DNA of 24,614 nucleotides. It comes from Flavobacteriales bacterium (GTDB lineage Bacteria > Bacteroidota > Bacteroidia > Flavobacteriales_D > CANHHI01). Where the stretch lies: assembly GCA_947460225.1 (NCBI GenBank), contig CANHHI010000007.1:1-24614 (forward strand), written 5' to 3'. The notes beneath the pieces are model-generated. The model made no database searches and was not told where the DNA came from. It saw only the letters and a list, made by a program, of their open reading frames with translations. How positions within the stretch are numbered: position 1 is the stretch's first letter; each line of letters starts with the position of its first letter. A program made the position numbers and the translations under genes. Positions 1 through 6,590 of the stretch are shown here, piece after piece.

Positions 1-2
1 CT

Positions 3-500
3 CAAAATAAAAAGTTTGTTGTTTTTCAAGCATCAACTTATAACAGACATAGGGGGCAAGAAAAACATGTTTTTATAAAAAAACTACTAGAATATGATAT
101 GTTTAAGAACCAAGATACCGTATATTTTGAGCATAAATCCAAAGAGGAATTAACCATCAAAAAAGCAATGAATGAATATGTAGAAGACAGTATTGATTTT
201 GTAGAAAAAATATTTAAATTTGAAGAAAAGGTAATTGAAAGAAATAACTTAACACCCGATAATAATGGATATATTGATTTCATTAAAATAACACAAAACG
301 CAAACTTAACAAATAAAACAACACTAGAAAAATATAGGAATAGTGCTTTGCATCTTGGTTTAGGTGATTTAGATACGAAAAAATCAGAAGAAGATAGCTT
401 TTTCAAAGGTGGCGAGGATATTTTAACAAATTATTTTCAAAGCAATAACAATATAAAACAAGTACAAATAGAAACTCGGCTGGAAACACCCTTAATTTGA
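3..500 (+). CDS. cas13b: Type VI-B CRISPR RNA-guided RNase Cas13b, C-terminal part (5' end outside window)
   Basis: The reading frame is open from the left edge (frame of base 3), so the internal ATG at 99 is not the start; about 165 C-terminal residues are visible. At 336-353 it encodes RNSALH, an RxxxxH motif, the catalytic signature of HEPN RNase domains. About 48 residues follow it, which fits Cas13b, where the second HEPN domain lies at the extreme C terminus. A 36-nt-repeat array with 30-nt spacers starts immediately downstream, in the same direction. Family knowledge: Cas13b binds a crRNA with the repeat at its 3' end and cuts target RNA and bystander RNA through two HEPN domains in the cytoplasm. 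Oddity: the last seven residues and the TGA stop are encoded from the junction with and inside the first CRISPR repeat. The gene is more AT-rich than the core genes to the right, suggesting transfer. Only the C terminus is visible, so the subtype rests on the repeat and on context. Confidence 0.82.
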   Translation, partial: QNKKFVVFQASTYNRHRGQEKHVFIKKLLEYDMFKNQDTVYFEHKSKEELTIKKAMNEYVEDSIDFVEKIFKFEEKVIERNNLTPDNNGYIDFIKITQNANLTNKTTLEKYRNSALHLGLGDLDTKKSEEDSFFKGGEDILTNYFQSNNNIKQVQIETRLETPLI

Positions 501-676
501 AAGGGAATTACAGCGTAACTTCACTTTAATAGCGAAAAATTCAGGCTGGAAACACCCTTAATTTGAAAGGGAATTACAGCTGTTTTTTATCATGCTTTTT
601 AACGAAAAAAGCTGGAAACACCCTTAATTTGAAAGGGAATTACAGCTGAGGAACGAAGAGTATTTTCGGAGTTTTA

Positions 677-712
677 GCTGGAAATACCCCGTATTTGAGT
701 GGGAATTACAGC
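677..712 (+). repeat. Variant CRISPR repeat (fourth unit)
   Basis: It differs from the majority repeat at positions 9 (C to T), 14, 15, 16, 23 and 24. The last five changes flank the loop of the inner stem. With a one-base register shift a five-pair stem can still form (three C-G pairs plus two G-U wobbles), so the fold is probably kept. Confidence 0.9.
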
Positions 713-741
713 CCTGCCGTTGAAAGCATTGTTATAATTCA

Positions 742-777
742 GCTGGAAACACCCCGTATTTGAGTGGGAATTACAGC
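742..777 (+). repeat. Variant CRISPR repeat (fifth unit)
   Basis: It carries the same five clustered changes as the preceding unit (repeat positions 14, 15, 16, 23, 24) but has the majority C at position 9. The two variant units are adjacent and flank the only 29-nt spacer. The units on both sides are of the majority type. Confidence 0.9.
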
Positions 778-1000
778 CCCCTGTTGTAAATTAAATGATA
801 TGAAAAAGCTGGAAACACCCTTAATTTGAAAGGGAATTACAGCTAAATGCCGTAGCTATACAGCTTGCGCCACGCTGGAAACACCCTTAATTTGAAAGGG
901 AATTACAGCACGCCTGGTGAGTAAGTGAAAACCTTTGGGGCTGGAAACACCCTTAATTTGAAAGGGAATTACAGTCGTCTGATAATACAAAATCCATCAT

Positions 1001-1019
1001 GGGCGTATGCCATACACCC
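1001..1019. repeat. Imperfect palindrome
   Basis: GGGCGTATG and CATACACCC are inverted copies of each other with one mismatched pair around a central C. CCCTAC follows directly. The CCCCTAC end also appears, inverted, next to the related repeat at 24.2 kb, so both may derive from a longer GTAGGGG...CCCCTAC palindrome (inference). Confidence 0.55.
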
Positions 1020-1046
1020 CTACACAAAACCATTGATTACACCACC

Positions 1047-1089
1047 GTGTCTTGCCTGCGAAGCAGATTAAAACAGGCTATGCCTGCGG
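1047..1089 (+). repeat. Dispersed palindromic repeat, copy A
   Basis: About 43 bases that match, inverted, the segment at 24152-24196 inside a coding sequence. By hand alignment roughly 37 of 45 aligned columns agree, with two one-base gaps. It folds into two hairpins: CTGC/GCAG with a GAA loop, then CAGGC/GCCTG with a TAT loop, linked by ATTAAAA. Confidence 0.8.
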
Positions 1090-1109
1090 ATTAAAACGCA
1101 CTATGTGCG
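1066..1109 (+). repeat. Tandem hairpin units (two, period 23)
   Basis: Each unit is GATTAAAA followed by a five-base stem, the loop TAT and the complementary stem. Unit 1 (1066-1086) has the stem CAGGC/GCCTG and unit 2 (1089-1109) has CGCAC/GTGCG. The flanking A-rich block and the loop are identical, while the stems differ on both arms together. Confidence 0.8.
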
Positions 1110-1128
1110 TGATTTCTGGGGGTAAATA

Positions 1129-1160
1129 CTTGCATAATAATCTAAAATGCGCTAACTTTG
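1129..1160 (+). promoter_or_regulatory. Bacteroidota-type promoter for hldE-trkH
   Basis: A -33 box TTG (1130-1132) and the -7 box TAACTTTG (1153-1160) are separated by 20 bases. The start codon lies 19 bases after the -7 box, giving a very short leader without a purine-rich ribosome-binding site. Confidence 0.7.
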
Positions 1161-1179
1161 TCCGTGTAATTGTTTTTTT

Positions 1180-2178
1180 GTGAATATCAACGAAATTTTT
1201 GAGCGATTTTCTGCGCTGAATGTGCTTTTGGTGGGCGATGTGATGATTGATGCCTACCAGTTTGGTAGTGTTTCTCGCATTTCTCCCGAAGCACCTGTGG
1301 CTGTGTTTGACTTTGAAAGCGAAGAAAAACGATTGGGCGGTGCAGCGAATGTGCTGTTAAATCTAAAAAGTTTGGGTGCTAACCCCATTTTGTGCAGTGT
1401 GATTGGGCAAGATGATGCGGCTGTGGATTTTCTCGCACTCCTTGAAAAGCATAAACTCAGTACGGCAAGTATTTTGCAAGACCCTAAACGCAAAACAACC
1501 TGCAAAACAAGGGTGTTGGCGAATAACCAACAACTTTTGCGCATAGATAGGGAAGACCATTTTGATATAGATGCGCAGATGGCGCAATTGCTTATTGCGG
1601 AAATCACCCGTTTGTGCGACACCCAAAAAATTGATGTGATTTTGTTGGAAGATTACAACAAAGGGGTGCTCACGGAACAAACCATATCTGCTATTTTGGA
1701 ACTGGCACAGGCTAGACATATTCCTACGGCTGTGGATCCTAAAAAAAATAACTTTTTTGCGTATCAAAAAGCGACTTTATTCAAGCCCAATTTAAAAGAA
1801 TTGAAAGAGGGTTTGCAGGTGGATATTAACAAACACGATGTGCAAAGCATTCAAAAAGCCATTGCGCTTTTGCAGGAACGTTTGGGCAATCAGAAAACTT
1901 TGCTGACTTTGTCGGAACAGGGCGTAATCCTATCGGAAGCGGATAAATTTATTCAGTTGCCGGCGCATATTCGCAATATTGCAGATGTTTCTGGTGCGGG
2001 TGATACGGTGATTAGCGTGGCTACTTTGTGTTTGGCATTGGGTTTGGATAATACCACTTTGGCATCTTGGTCTAACCTAGCGGGTGGCTTGGTTTGCGAA
2101 CAATTGGGTGTTGTGCCTATTGATAAAGAACAACTTAAAGCAGAAATCATGCGCTATGAAAAAGCCAAATTTCAATGA
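1180..2178 (+). CDS. hldE: D-glycero-beta-D-manno-heptose-7-phosphate kinase (PfkB family)
   Basis: Phosphorylates heptose 7-phosphate at C1, a cytoplasmic step in making ADP-heptose for lipopolysaccharide core. The 332 residues are a single ribokinase/PfkB domain. The N-terminal VGDVMIDAY (18-26), RISPEAPV (33-40) and LGGAANV (52-58) are typical of RfaE kinases. The C-terminal GAGD at 272-275 forms the anion hole, with D275 the catalytic base. The separate nucleotidyltransferase domain found in fused E. coli HldE is absent, so adenylylation must come from another gene. The start is GTG at 1180, which fits family N termini and lies 19 bases after a promoter. The 3' end overlaps trkH by 23 bases. 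The family is clear; the exact sugar specificity is inferred, and the symbol denotes only the kinase half (also called rfaE1 or hldA). Confidence 0.9.
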   Translation: MNINEIFERFSALNVLLVGDVMIDAYQFGSVSRISPEAPVAVFDFESEEKRLGGAANVLLNLKSLGANPILCSVIGQDDAAVDFLALLEKHKLSTASILQDPKRKTTCKTRVLANNQQLLRIDREDHFDIDAQMAQLLIAEITRLCDTQKIDVILLEDYNKGVLTEQTISAILELAQARHIPTAVDPKKNNFFAYQKATLFKPNLKELKEGLQVDINKHDVQSIQKAIALLQERLGNQKTLLTLSEQGVILSEADKFIQLPAHIRNIADVSGAGDTVISVATLCLALGLDNTTLASWSNLAGGLVCEQLGVVPIDKEQLKAEIMRYEKAKFQ

Positions 2179-4000
2179 AATTAAAGAGTACATCAAACTC
2201 ATGGTGTATCACCAAGAGGTTTGGGTAAATAGAATACTGCGGGTTTTTTATTTGCTGTTTTCCTTGCTGGTTTTGTATTCTATCATAGATTACCACGGCA
2301 TGGCAAGAACCGAGGATAGTGAAGATTTTTTCTTTACGGTTACTTCGGCGGCATTTACGTATTTTATATTGAGTTTTTTTGTCAAGGCTTTTTATACCTT
2401 GCGTTTTTGGGATTTTCTCAAAGAGAATTTAACGGAAACCTTGCTCACCCTGTGTTTAATTGTGGAGGGCACATTTTATAATTTAACAGGCGATTTGCTG
2501 TTTCTGCGATTTTTGGAACTTTTGGGTATCCACGCAGAGGTGCTTTCGGGTTTTACTGCATTAGCCATACAAGTATATTTTTTGGTGATTATACTGCACA
2601 AAGCCTTGCGTACATCTCGCATGGTGCCTTATTTTAGGTTGCACCCAGCGGCTTTGTTTTTGCTTGCTTTTGTGGCTTTGATTTTTTCAGGCGCAGCCTT
2701 GCTCATGCTTCCGGAAATGACGGCGCAAGGAAGACCAGGACTTTCTTTTGTAGATGCGCTGTTTATGTCCACCAGTGCGTCTTGTGTAACGGGACTAAGC
2801 ACGATAAATGTTGCCACGGCATTGAGTTTTAAAGGTAAATTTGTGCTTTTGTTGCTGATGAAAATTGGTGGGATTAACATTGTGGCTTTTGGCAGTTTTA
2901 TTTTGCTCATGGCAAAATTAGGGGTTGGCGTCAAGCAACACCCTGTTATAGAAGATATTATGCTCCGAGACAATTTAGCAAGTTCTCGGGGAATATTGCC
3001 CAAGGTTTTTTTGTGGGGTACTTTGGTGGAACTTACGGGCACGGTGCTCTTGTATTTTTTACAAGACCCTGTTTTGTATAGAGACACCGAGCATAGAATA
3101 TTTAACGCTTGGTTTCATGCGGTTTCTGCCTTTAACAATGCGGGACTTTCCATTTTTGATGGGGGTTTTTATGCAACCAGTATCAGAACAAATTATAGTT
3201 TTCAATTGGTGATTGCCTTGCTTATTTTTCTAGGTTCTTTGAGTTTTGTGGCACTTTTTGATATTTTCAGCTTGCGCAACATCAAAGAACGCATGGATAA
3301 ACCGTGGAAAGGTTTGGCTTTTCAAAGCAAAATCGCCTTGTACTTTTCTATCTTTTTGGTGATTATTGGCTTTGCGGTATTTTTTTCGGTGGAATACGAC
3401 CGCAGTCTAAAAAGCCATTCTTTTGTTGGCAAAATGGTGGTTTCTTTGTTTCAGTCTATTACGGCACGCACGGCGGGATTTAATACGGTTGATTTTGCGA
3501 GTTTGCATGTATCCACACTGTTATTTTTTCTATTTTTGATGCTCATTGGGGCTTCTTCAGGTTCAACGGGGGGAGGCATGAAAACTTCTACATTTGCTTT
3601 GCTGGGTGCTTCTGTGGCATCGGCTATTCGTGGTAGAAATCATGTGATTTTATTCAAGCGCACTTTGCCTGCTGACTTGATTTATAGGGCTTTTTCTACT
3701 TTTTTCTTTTTTATTGTTTGCATTTTTACGCTGGCTTTCTGTTTGTCTTTATCGGAGAATCGGCTGGTGGATATTGGACAAATACAATTCTTAGACCTTT
3801 TATTTGAAACATTTTCGGCTTTTAATACCGTAGGGCTTTCCACAGGTATTACCAATTCATTGTCCACAACGGGTCAGTGCATTCTTATTTTTGCGATGTT
3901 TTTGGGGCGTACAGGCACTATTTTAATTGCTTTTATGCTTGTGAATGACGCTACCCAAAATAAATTTATGTATCCTAAGGCGCATACTATGATTGGTTGA
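2156..4000 (+). CDS. trkH: Potassium uptake protein, TrkH/KtrB family
   Basis: Inner-membrane K+ translocating subunit. Four pore-loop repeats can be seen, each with the filter glycine: CVTGLST (about residue 213), NNAGLS (about 326), RTAGFN (about 436) and NTVGLST (about 556), each near pairs of membrane helices. The frame is open upstream to 2084, but the ATG at 2156 (MKKPNFNEIKEY) is the natural start, giving 614 residues and overlapping hldE by 23 bases. Before the first pore loop are about 140 residues more than KtrB has, holding roughly four additional hydrophobic segments. Such long forms are common in Bacteroidota. A cytosolic TrkA/KtrA gating partner would be expected but is not in the window. 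Coupling to hldE looks translational. Confidence 0.93.
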   Translation: MKKPNFNEIKEYIKLMVYHQEVWVNRILRVFYLLFSLLVLYSIIDYHGMARTEDSEDFFFTVTSAAFTYFILSFFVKAFYTLRFWDFLKENLTETLLTLCLIVEGTFYNLTGDLLFLRFLELLGIHAEVLSGFTALAIQVYFLVIILHKALRTSRMVPYFRLHPAALFLLAFVALIFSGAALLMLPEMTAQGRPGLSFVDALFMSTSASCVTGLSTINVATALSFKGKFVLLLLMKIGGINIVAFGSFILLMAKLGVGVKQHPVIEDIMLRDNLASSRGILPKVFLWGTLVELTGTVLLYFLQDPVLYRDTEHRIFNAWFHAVSAFNNAGLSIFDGGFYATSIRTNYSFQLVIALLIFLGSLSFVALFDIFSLRNIKERMDKPWKGLAFQSKIALYFSIFLVIIGFAVFFSVEYDRSLKSHSFVGKMVVSLFQSITARTAGFNTVDFASLHVSTLLFFLFLMLIGASSGSTGGGMKTSTFALLGASVASAIRGRNHVILFKRTLPADLIYRAFSTFFFFIVCIFTLAFCLSLSENRLVDIGQIQFLDLLFETFSAFNTVGLSTGITNSLSTTGQCILIFAMFLGRTGTILIAFMLVNDATQNKFMYPKAHTMIG

Positions 4001-4060
4001 TTTAAGCCCTAGTGAAAAGCATTTCTGGTTCATATTTTTCACAAAATCTTATCTTCCAAT

Positions 4061-4085
4061 CCTCACATACTTGGGTATGCTGTGG
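4061..4085. terminator. Possible hairpin between convergent trkH and ccmC
   Basis: CATAC/GTATG with a TTGG loop forms the core, extended by CA/TG across a bulged C and by CC/GG. It lies in the 110-base gap between two converging genes but has no clear T tract, so termination is inferred from position. Confidence 0.4.
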
Positions 4086-4110
4086 GTTTCAGATTTCACT
4101 TTTGCAAAAA

Positions 4111-5154
4111 CTATTTTCCATAAATACTTTTCGCAGAGGGCTTAATTTTACAAAGGCGTATGCGGATTTCTAAAATCCAAATAGCCAGCAAAATCCAGCC
4201 CAACACAGCGGGATAGAACACACCACGCAAACTGCTATCTAGGTCGTATTTGCTAAATGCAGGATTTCCGCCGTTTCCGGGGTGCAAAGAATCCAGCATG
4301 CGTGGTAAAATCATCATAAATACCATCATCAAAGTAAAGGCAAAAATATTATACACCGCACTGAGTTTTGCCCTAGATAAATCGTCTTTTGTTGCACTTC
4401 TAAGCCAAAGATAAGCCAAGTACAAAAGCATACTAATCGCTGCGCCGTTGAGTTTCACATCTTGGCTCACCCAAAAACTTCCCCAAGTAAAGCGTGCCCA
4501 AATAGAACCCGTTACCAAGCCCAGTGCCCCAAAAAGAACGGCTACTTTAATGGCTTGTGATGCTATCATATCTTTGCGCACACTTGGATTTTTGAGGTAA
4601 GATATGCTGTAATATAAAGAAATAGCGGATAAAAACAACATCACAAACCACATAGGCACGTGAAAAAATAAATTGCGAATGGTTTCGTATAATTGTTCTC
4701 TAAATGGAAATACCTGCATGCCTTCATGCCATTCTGTGCTTTTTTCTATTGCTGTGGCAATTTGATTTTCATTTTGCAAATATGCCATAGGCACTTGAAT
4801 GGCATTCAAAAAACTATTTTTACCCCCTAGGTTTGCGCTTTGATAGGTCAAAAAAAGATTTTGGGTTCTGTTTGTTCTTGCTTGTTTTTCAAAAACTGCT
4901 TGCACGTGTGTAGCGTCTAAAATAGCTATGCTTTTTGCTTGCCATTTGTCCCCGTCATCTTCCAAATAGAGGTCAATCGTGCTGTTGTGTGCATTTAAAT
5001 TATACAGTTCAATGTCTAAAACGACAGCATCTGCATTGATACTGCTCTGCACTTTGTAAACACTGGGTGCCAAGGGCGTTTTTAAGCCATAAAATAAGGT
5101 GTATGCCAGCAACACAACAGCCACTATTTTGTAGCTTGGATTTAATAGATTCAT
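4111..5154 (-). CDS. ccmC: Cytochrome c biogenesis heme-handling protein CcmC/CcsA-like
   Basis: 347 residues. The second half is multi-helix and carries a WWD-like heme-handling motif, WARFTWGSFWVSQDVKLNG, around residues 218-236, the form typical of Bacteroidota CcmC. One hydrophobic segment lies at the N terminus (about 9-25), followed by a soluble, probably periplasmic region of about 130 residues that shorter proteobacterial CcmC lacks. Expected role: handling heme at the outer face of the inner membrane for attachment to apocytochromes c, together with CcmB. An upstream TTG would add three residues, but the ATG at 5154 overlaps the ccmB stop as ATGA, marking translational coupling. Last gene of a plsC-ccmB-ccmC operon. 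Confidence 0.85.
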   Translation of the reverse strand: MNLLNPSYKIVAVVLLAYTLFYGLKTPLAPSVYKVQSSINADAVVLDIELYNLNAHNSTIDLYLEDDGDKWQAKSIAILDATHVQAVFEKQARTNRTQNLFLTYQSANLGGKNSFLNAIQVPMAYLQNENQIATAIEKSTEWHEGMQVFPFREQLYETIRNLFFHVPMWFVMLFLSAISLYYSISYLKNPSVRKDMIASQAIKVAVLFGALGLVTGSIWARFTWGSFWVSQDVKLNGAAISMLLYLAYLWLRSATKDDLSRAKLSAVYNIFAFTLMMVFMMILPRMLDSLHPGNGGNPAFSKYDLDSSLRGVFYPAVLGWILLAIWILEIRIRLCKIKPSAKSIYGK

Positions 5155-5810
5155 TCTTGCCAAATATAAGGAAATAATACTAAACTCAGTCCCAAGGACA
5201 AACTACTCAATGCCAACATGTTGATTATGCTGGGGTTAATCACGAGCCAATCAAAACCTTGTATGGCTAATTTTGCGCTTTGCACAGTGGCACTGAGCAA
5301 GGGCAAAACGATTGGCAAGCCTAAAATGGCTGAAAAACTGCTAGCCGATGCCTGTTGCGCACCAATAGAAGCCACAAAATTAAAGGCAATGGTCATGCCC
5401 GAAATGCCCAGTGCCAAAACGGACAAAAAAGCCCATATATGTGCTTGTTGCATAATATCTTCGCCCAAAAGGCTCCAACATAGCAAAAAATTGATGGCAA
5501 CCAATATATTATTCAAGACAAGGCTGTACAACAGTTTTCCAATAAACAAATGCAAAGGTTGCACGAGTAAATACAAATATATTTTTTCTTTTCTGTCCTC
5601 ATGCCAAACTTTTTGCACGGTTTGTATGGACAAAAATACGCTTAAAATCCAAAAAATAGCATTCCAAGTAACGGCGGTTAATCCTGCTTGAAAAGACCAA
5701 TAACACACAAAAATGCTGCTGATTAGGTACAAAATAATGCCTAAAAAAGAATAACTTTGTTTAAAATCTTTTTGCAGTTCGTATCGCAATATAGACCAAA
5801 CTTCTTTCAT
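5151..5810 (-). CDS. ccmB: Heme exporter subunit CcmB
   Basis: 219 residues with about six membrane segments, the usual size and topology of CcmB, the membrane subunit of the CcmABC(D) system for cytochrome c maturation. The opening MKEVWSILRYELQKDFKQ and the loop KVWHEDRKEKIYLYLLVQP, which precedes a conserved glycine-lysine step into the next helix, match the family (E. coli uses FHDDRRDGTL...). The ATG overlaps the plsC stop (ATGA) and the gene's own stop overlaps the ccmC start (ATGA), so the three are one coupled operon. The ATPase CcmA is not in the window. Confidence 0.9.
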   Translation of the reverse strand: MKEVWSILRYELQKDFKQSYSFLGIILYLISSIFVCYWSFQAGLTAVTWNAIFWILSVFLSIQTVQKVWHEDRKEKIYLYLLVQPLHLFIGKLLYSLVLNNILVAINFLLCWSLLGEDIMQQAHIWAFLSVLALGISGMTIAFNFVASIGAQQASASSFSAILGLPIVLPLLSATVQSAKLAIQGFDWLVINPSIINMLALSSLSLGLSLVLFPYIWQE

Positions 5811-6532
5811 TGTTTGTTTTTTTCTATGGCTATTTTGTGCAATTTTTCCAAAGTTTGCTGGACATCTGTTCTTATAGCCGTAACATTTTGTTCATTGATA
5901 ATTTCAGGCACATAAAATGCTTTGCCAATTTGCACATGGACTTTTGCGGGTTTAATTAAAAAACCACCTTTCTTTTGCGACACTTGCGTGCCGTCTATGG
6001 CAACAGGTAAAATAGGTACTTGCGCTGCGCTGGCTAAGCTAATACCGCCCATTTTTATTTTGCCTACTTTGCCGTCTTCACTTCTGGTGCCCTCTGGATA
6101 AATGAGTACGTGTTTGCCTGCTCGTATAATTTGAGCAACCGTTTCCAAACTCTTCTTTGCTTTCTGACTATTTTCTCTGGACACAAATACCATACCCACA
6201 TAGCGACTAAACCAACCTACCAGGGGCATGTGCCTTAGTTCTTCTTTGAGTACAAAATACAAATCATTGGGAATGGCTTCTAGACACACAGGAATATCTA
6301 TGTAAGATTGGTGATTGACAAAAACAATAAAGGGTTTTTCACCATTTGGCACATTTTCCAAACCTTCCACGCTTACTTTTACGCCGACTAGATAATTGAA
6401 AATAGGTGCCCAAAAAGTCTTACCCCAAACAATGGCAATTTTTGGTTTGAATAAAAGCAGAGAGCAGATAACTGCTGTAAAGAAAAACACAATGCACCAC
6501 AAGAGTCCAATGAAGCTACGAATAAGTACCAT
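5807..6532 (-). CDS. plsC: 1-acyl-sn-glycerol-3-phosphate acyltransferase (PlsC family)
   Basis: Adds the second acyl chain to lysophosphatidate to make phosphatidic acid at the inner membrane. The HxxxxD catalytic motif is NHQSYID at about residues 72-78, and the glycerol-phosphate-binding motif YPEGTRS is near residue 144. A hydrophobic N terminus (about 2-34) anchors it. The frame extends 14 codons upstream to a TTG inside a terminator hairpin, on top of the -7 box, so the ATG at 6532 (MVLIRSFIG) is preferred, giving 241 residues. First gene of the operon with ccmB and ccmC. Substrate preference (lysophosphatidate versus another acyl acceptor) cannot be read from sequence. Confidence 0.88.
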   Translation of the reverse strand: MVLIRSFIGLLWCIVFFFTAVICSLLLFKPKIAIVWGKTFWAPIFNYLVGVKVSVEGLENVPNGEKPFIVFVNHQSYIDIPVCLEAIPNDLYFVLKEELRHMPLVGWFSRYVGMVFVSRENSQKAKKSLETVAQIIRAGKHVLIYPEGTRSEDGKVGKIKMGGISLASAAQVPILPVAIDGTQVSQKKGGFLIKPAKVHVQIGKAFYVPEIINEQNVTAIRTDVQQTLEKLHKIAIEKNKQ

Positions 6533-6550
6533 ACACGATAAAATCTGCGA

Positions 6551-6558
6551 CAAAATTA
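6551..6558 (-). promoter_or_regulatory. -7 box for plsC-ccmB-ccmC
   Basis: TAATTTTG on the - strand, 18 bases before the plsC ATG and two bases after the T run of the metK terminator. No well-placed -33 TTG was found; the terminator stem occupies that space. Confidence 0.5.
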
Positions 6559-6560
6559 CA

Positions 6561-6589
6561 AAAAAACGCAACAATGTGTTGCGTTTTTT
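6561..6589. terminator. Bidirectional terminator downstream of metK
   Basis: CGCAACA (6567-6573) pairs with TGTTGCG (6577-6583) around an ATG loop, flanked by six A on the left and six T on the right, so the stem can extend to 13 pairs. On the - strand it follows the metK stop by one base. Confidence 0.85.
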
Positions 6590-6590
6590 C

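Larger units (their letters stand above)
479..975 (+). CRISPR. CRISPR array, type VI-B-like, 8 repeats and 7 spacers
   Basis: Eight 36-nt repeats lie at 479-514, 545-580, 611-646, 677-712, 742-777, 808-843, 874-909 and 940-975. They begin GCTGGAAACACC and end GAATTACAGC. Spacers are at 515-544, 581-610, 647-676, 713-741, 778-807, 844-873 and 910-939; six are 30 nt and the fourth is 29 nt. The ends pair (GCTG with CAGC) and an inner CCCTT/AAGGG stem closes an AATTTGA loop. Length, 30-nt spacers, complementary ends and the inner stem before a GGG-AAT-ACA-type 3' end resemble Cas13b repeats as I remember them (GTTG...CAAC in Bergeyella, Riemerella and Prevotella), in the same orientation. Transcription is therefore inferred to be rightward, co-directional with cas13b. 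The last repeat ends in T instead of C, marking the right side as the distal end. No leader separates the gene from repeat 1, and no cas1 or cas2 is visible to the right. Confidence 0.96.
976..1128. other. Gene-free junction between CRISPR array and core genes, rich in palindromes
   Basis: No open frame of note. It holds an imperfect palindrome at 1001-1019, a small hairpin CTGC/GCAG with GAA loop at about 1055-1065, and two tandem hairpin units at 1066-1109. There is no transposase remnant, no tRNA and no recognisable cas adaptation gene. Confidence 0.8.

Noticed and set aside
99..101. ATG as the start of a small complete gene
   Set aside because: The frame is open all the way to the left edge with similar residue usage, and the HEPN motif fits the end of a large effector.
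38..406. 122-codon open frame on the - strand
   Set aside because: It is antisense to the cas13b frame, with a composition expected from the complement of lysine- and asparagine-rich coding DNA; no family features.
479..975. Type VI-A (Cas13a) or class 1 array
   Set aside because: Cas13a repeats have the stem near the 5' side and end in AAAAC; this repeat has complementary ends and matches the Cas13b layout. No class 1 genes are visible.
976..1128. Insertion sequence or transposon end
   Set aside because: No transposase fragment, no clear target-site duplication and no paired terminal repeats; only short palindromes.
2084..2155. Upstream start for TrkH
   Set aside because: It would add 24 residues out of character with the family and overlap hldE by 95 bases; the ATG at 2156 is the natural start.
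6533..6574. TTG start for PlsC
   Set aside because: It lies in the loop and arm of the metK terminator and on top of the -7 box.
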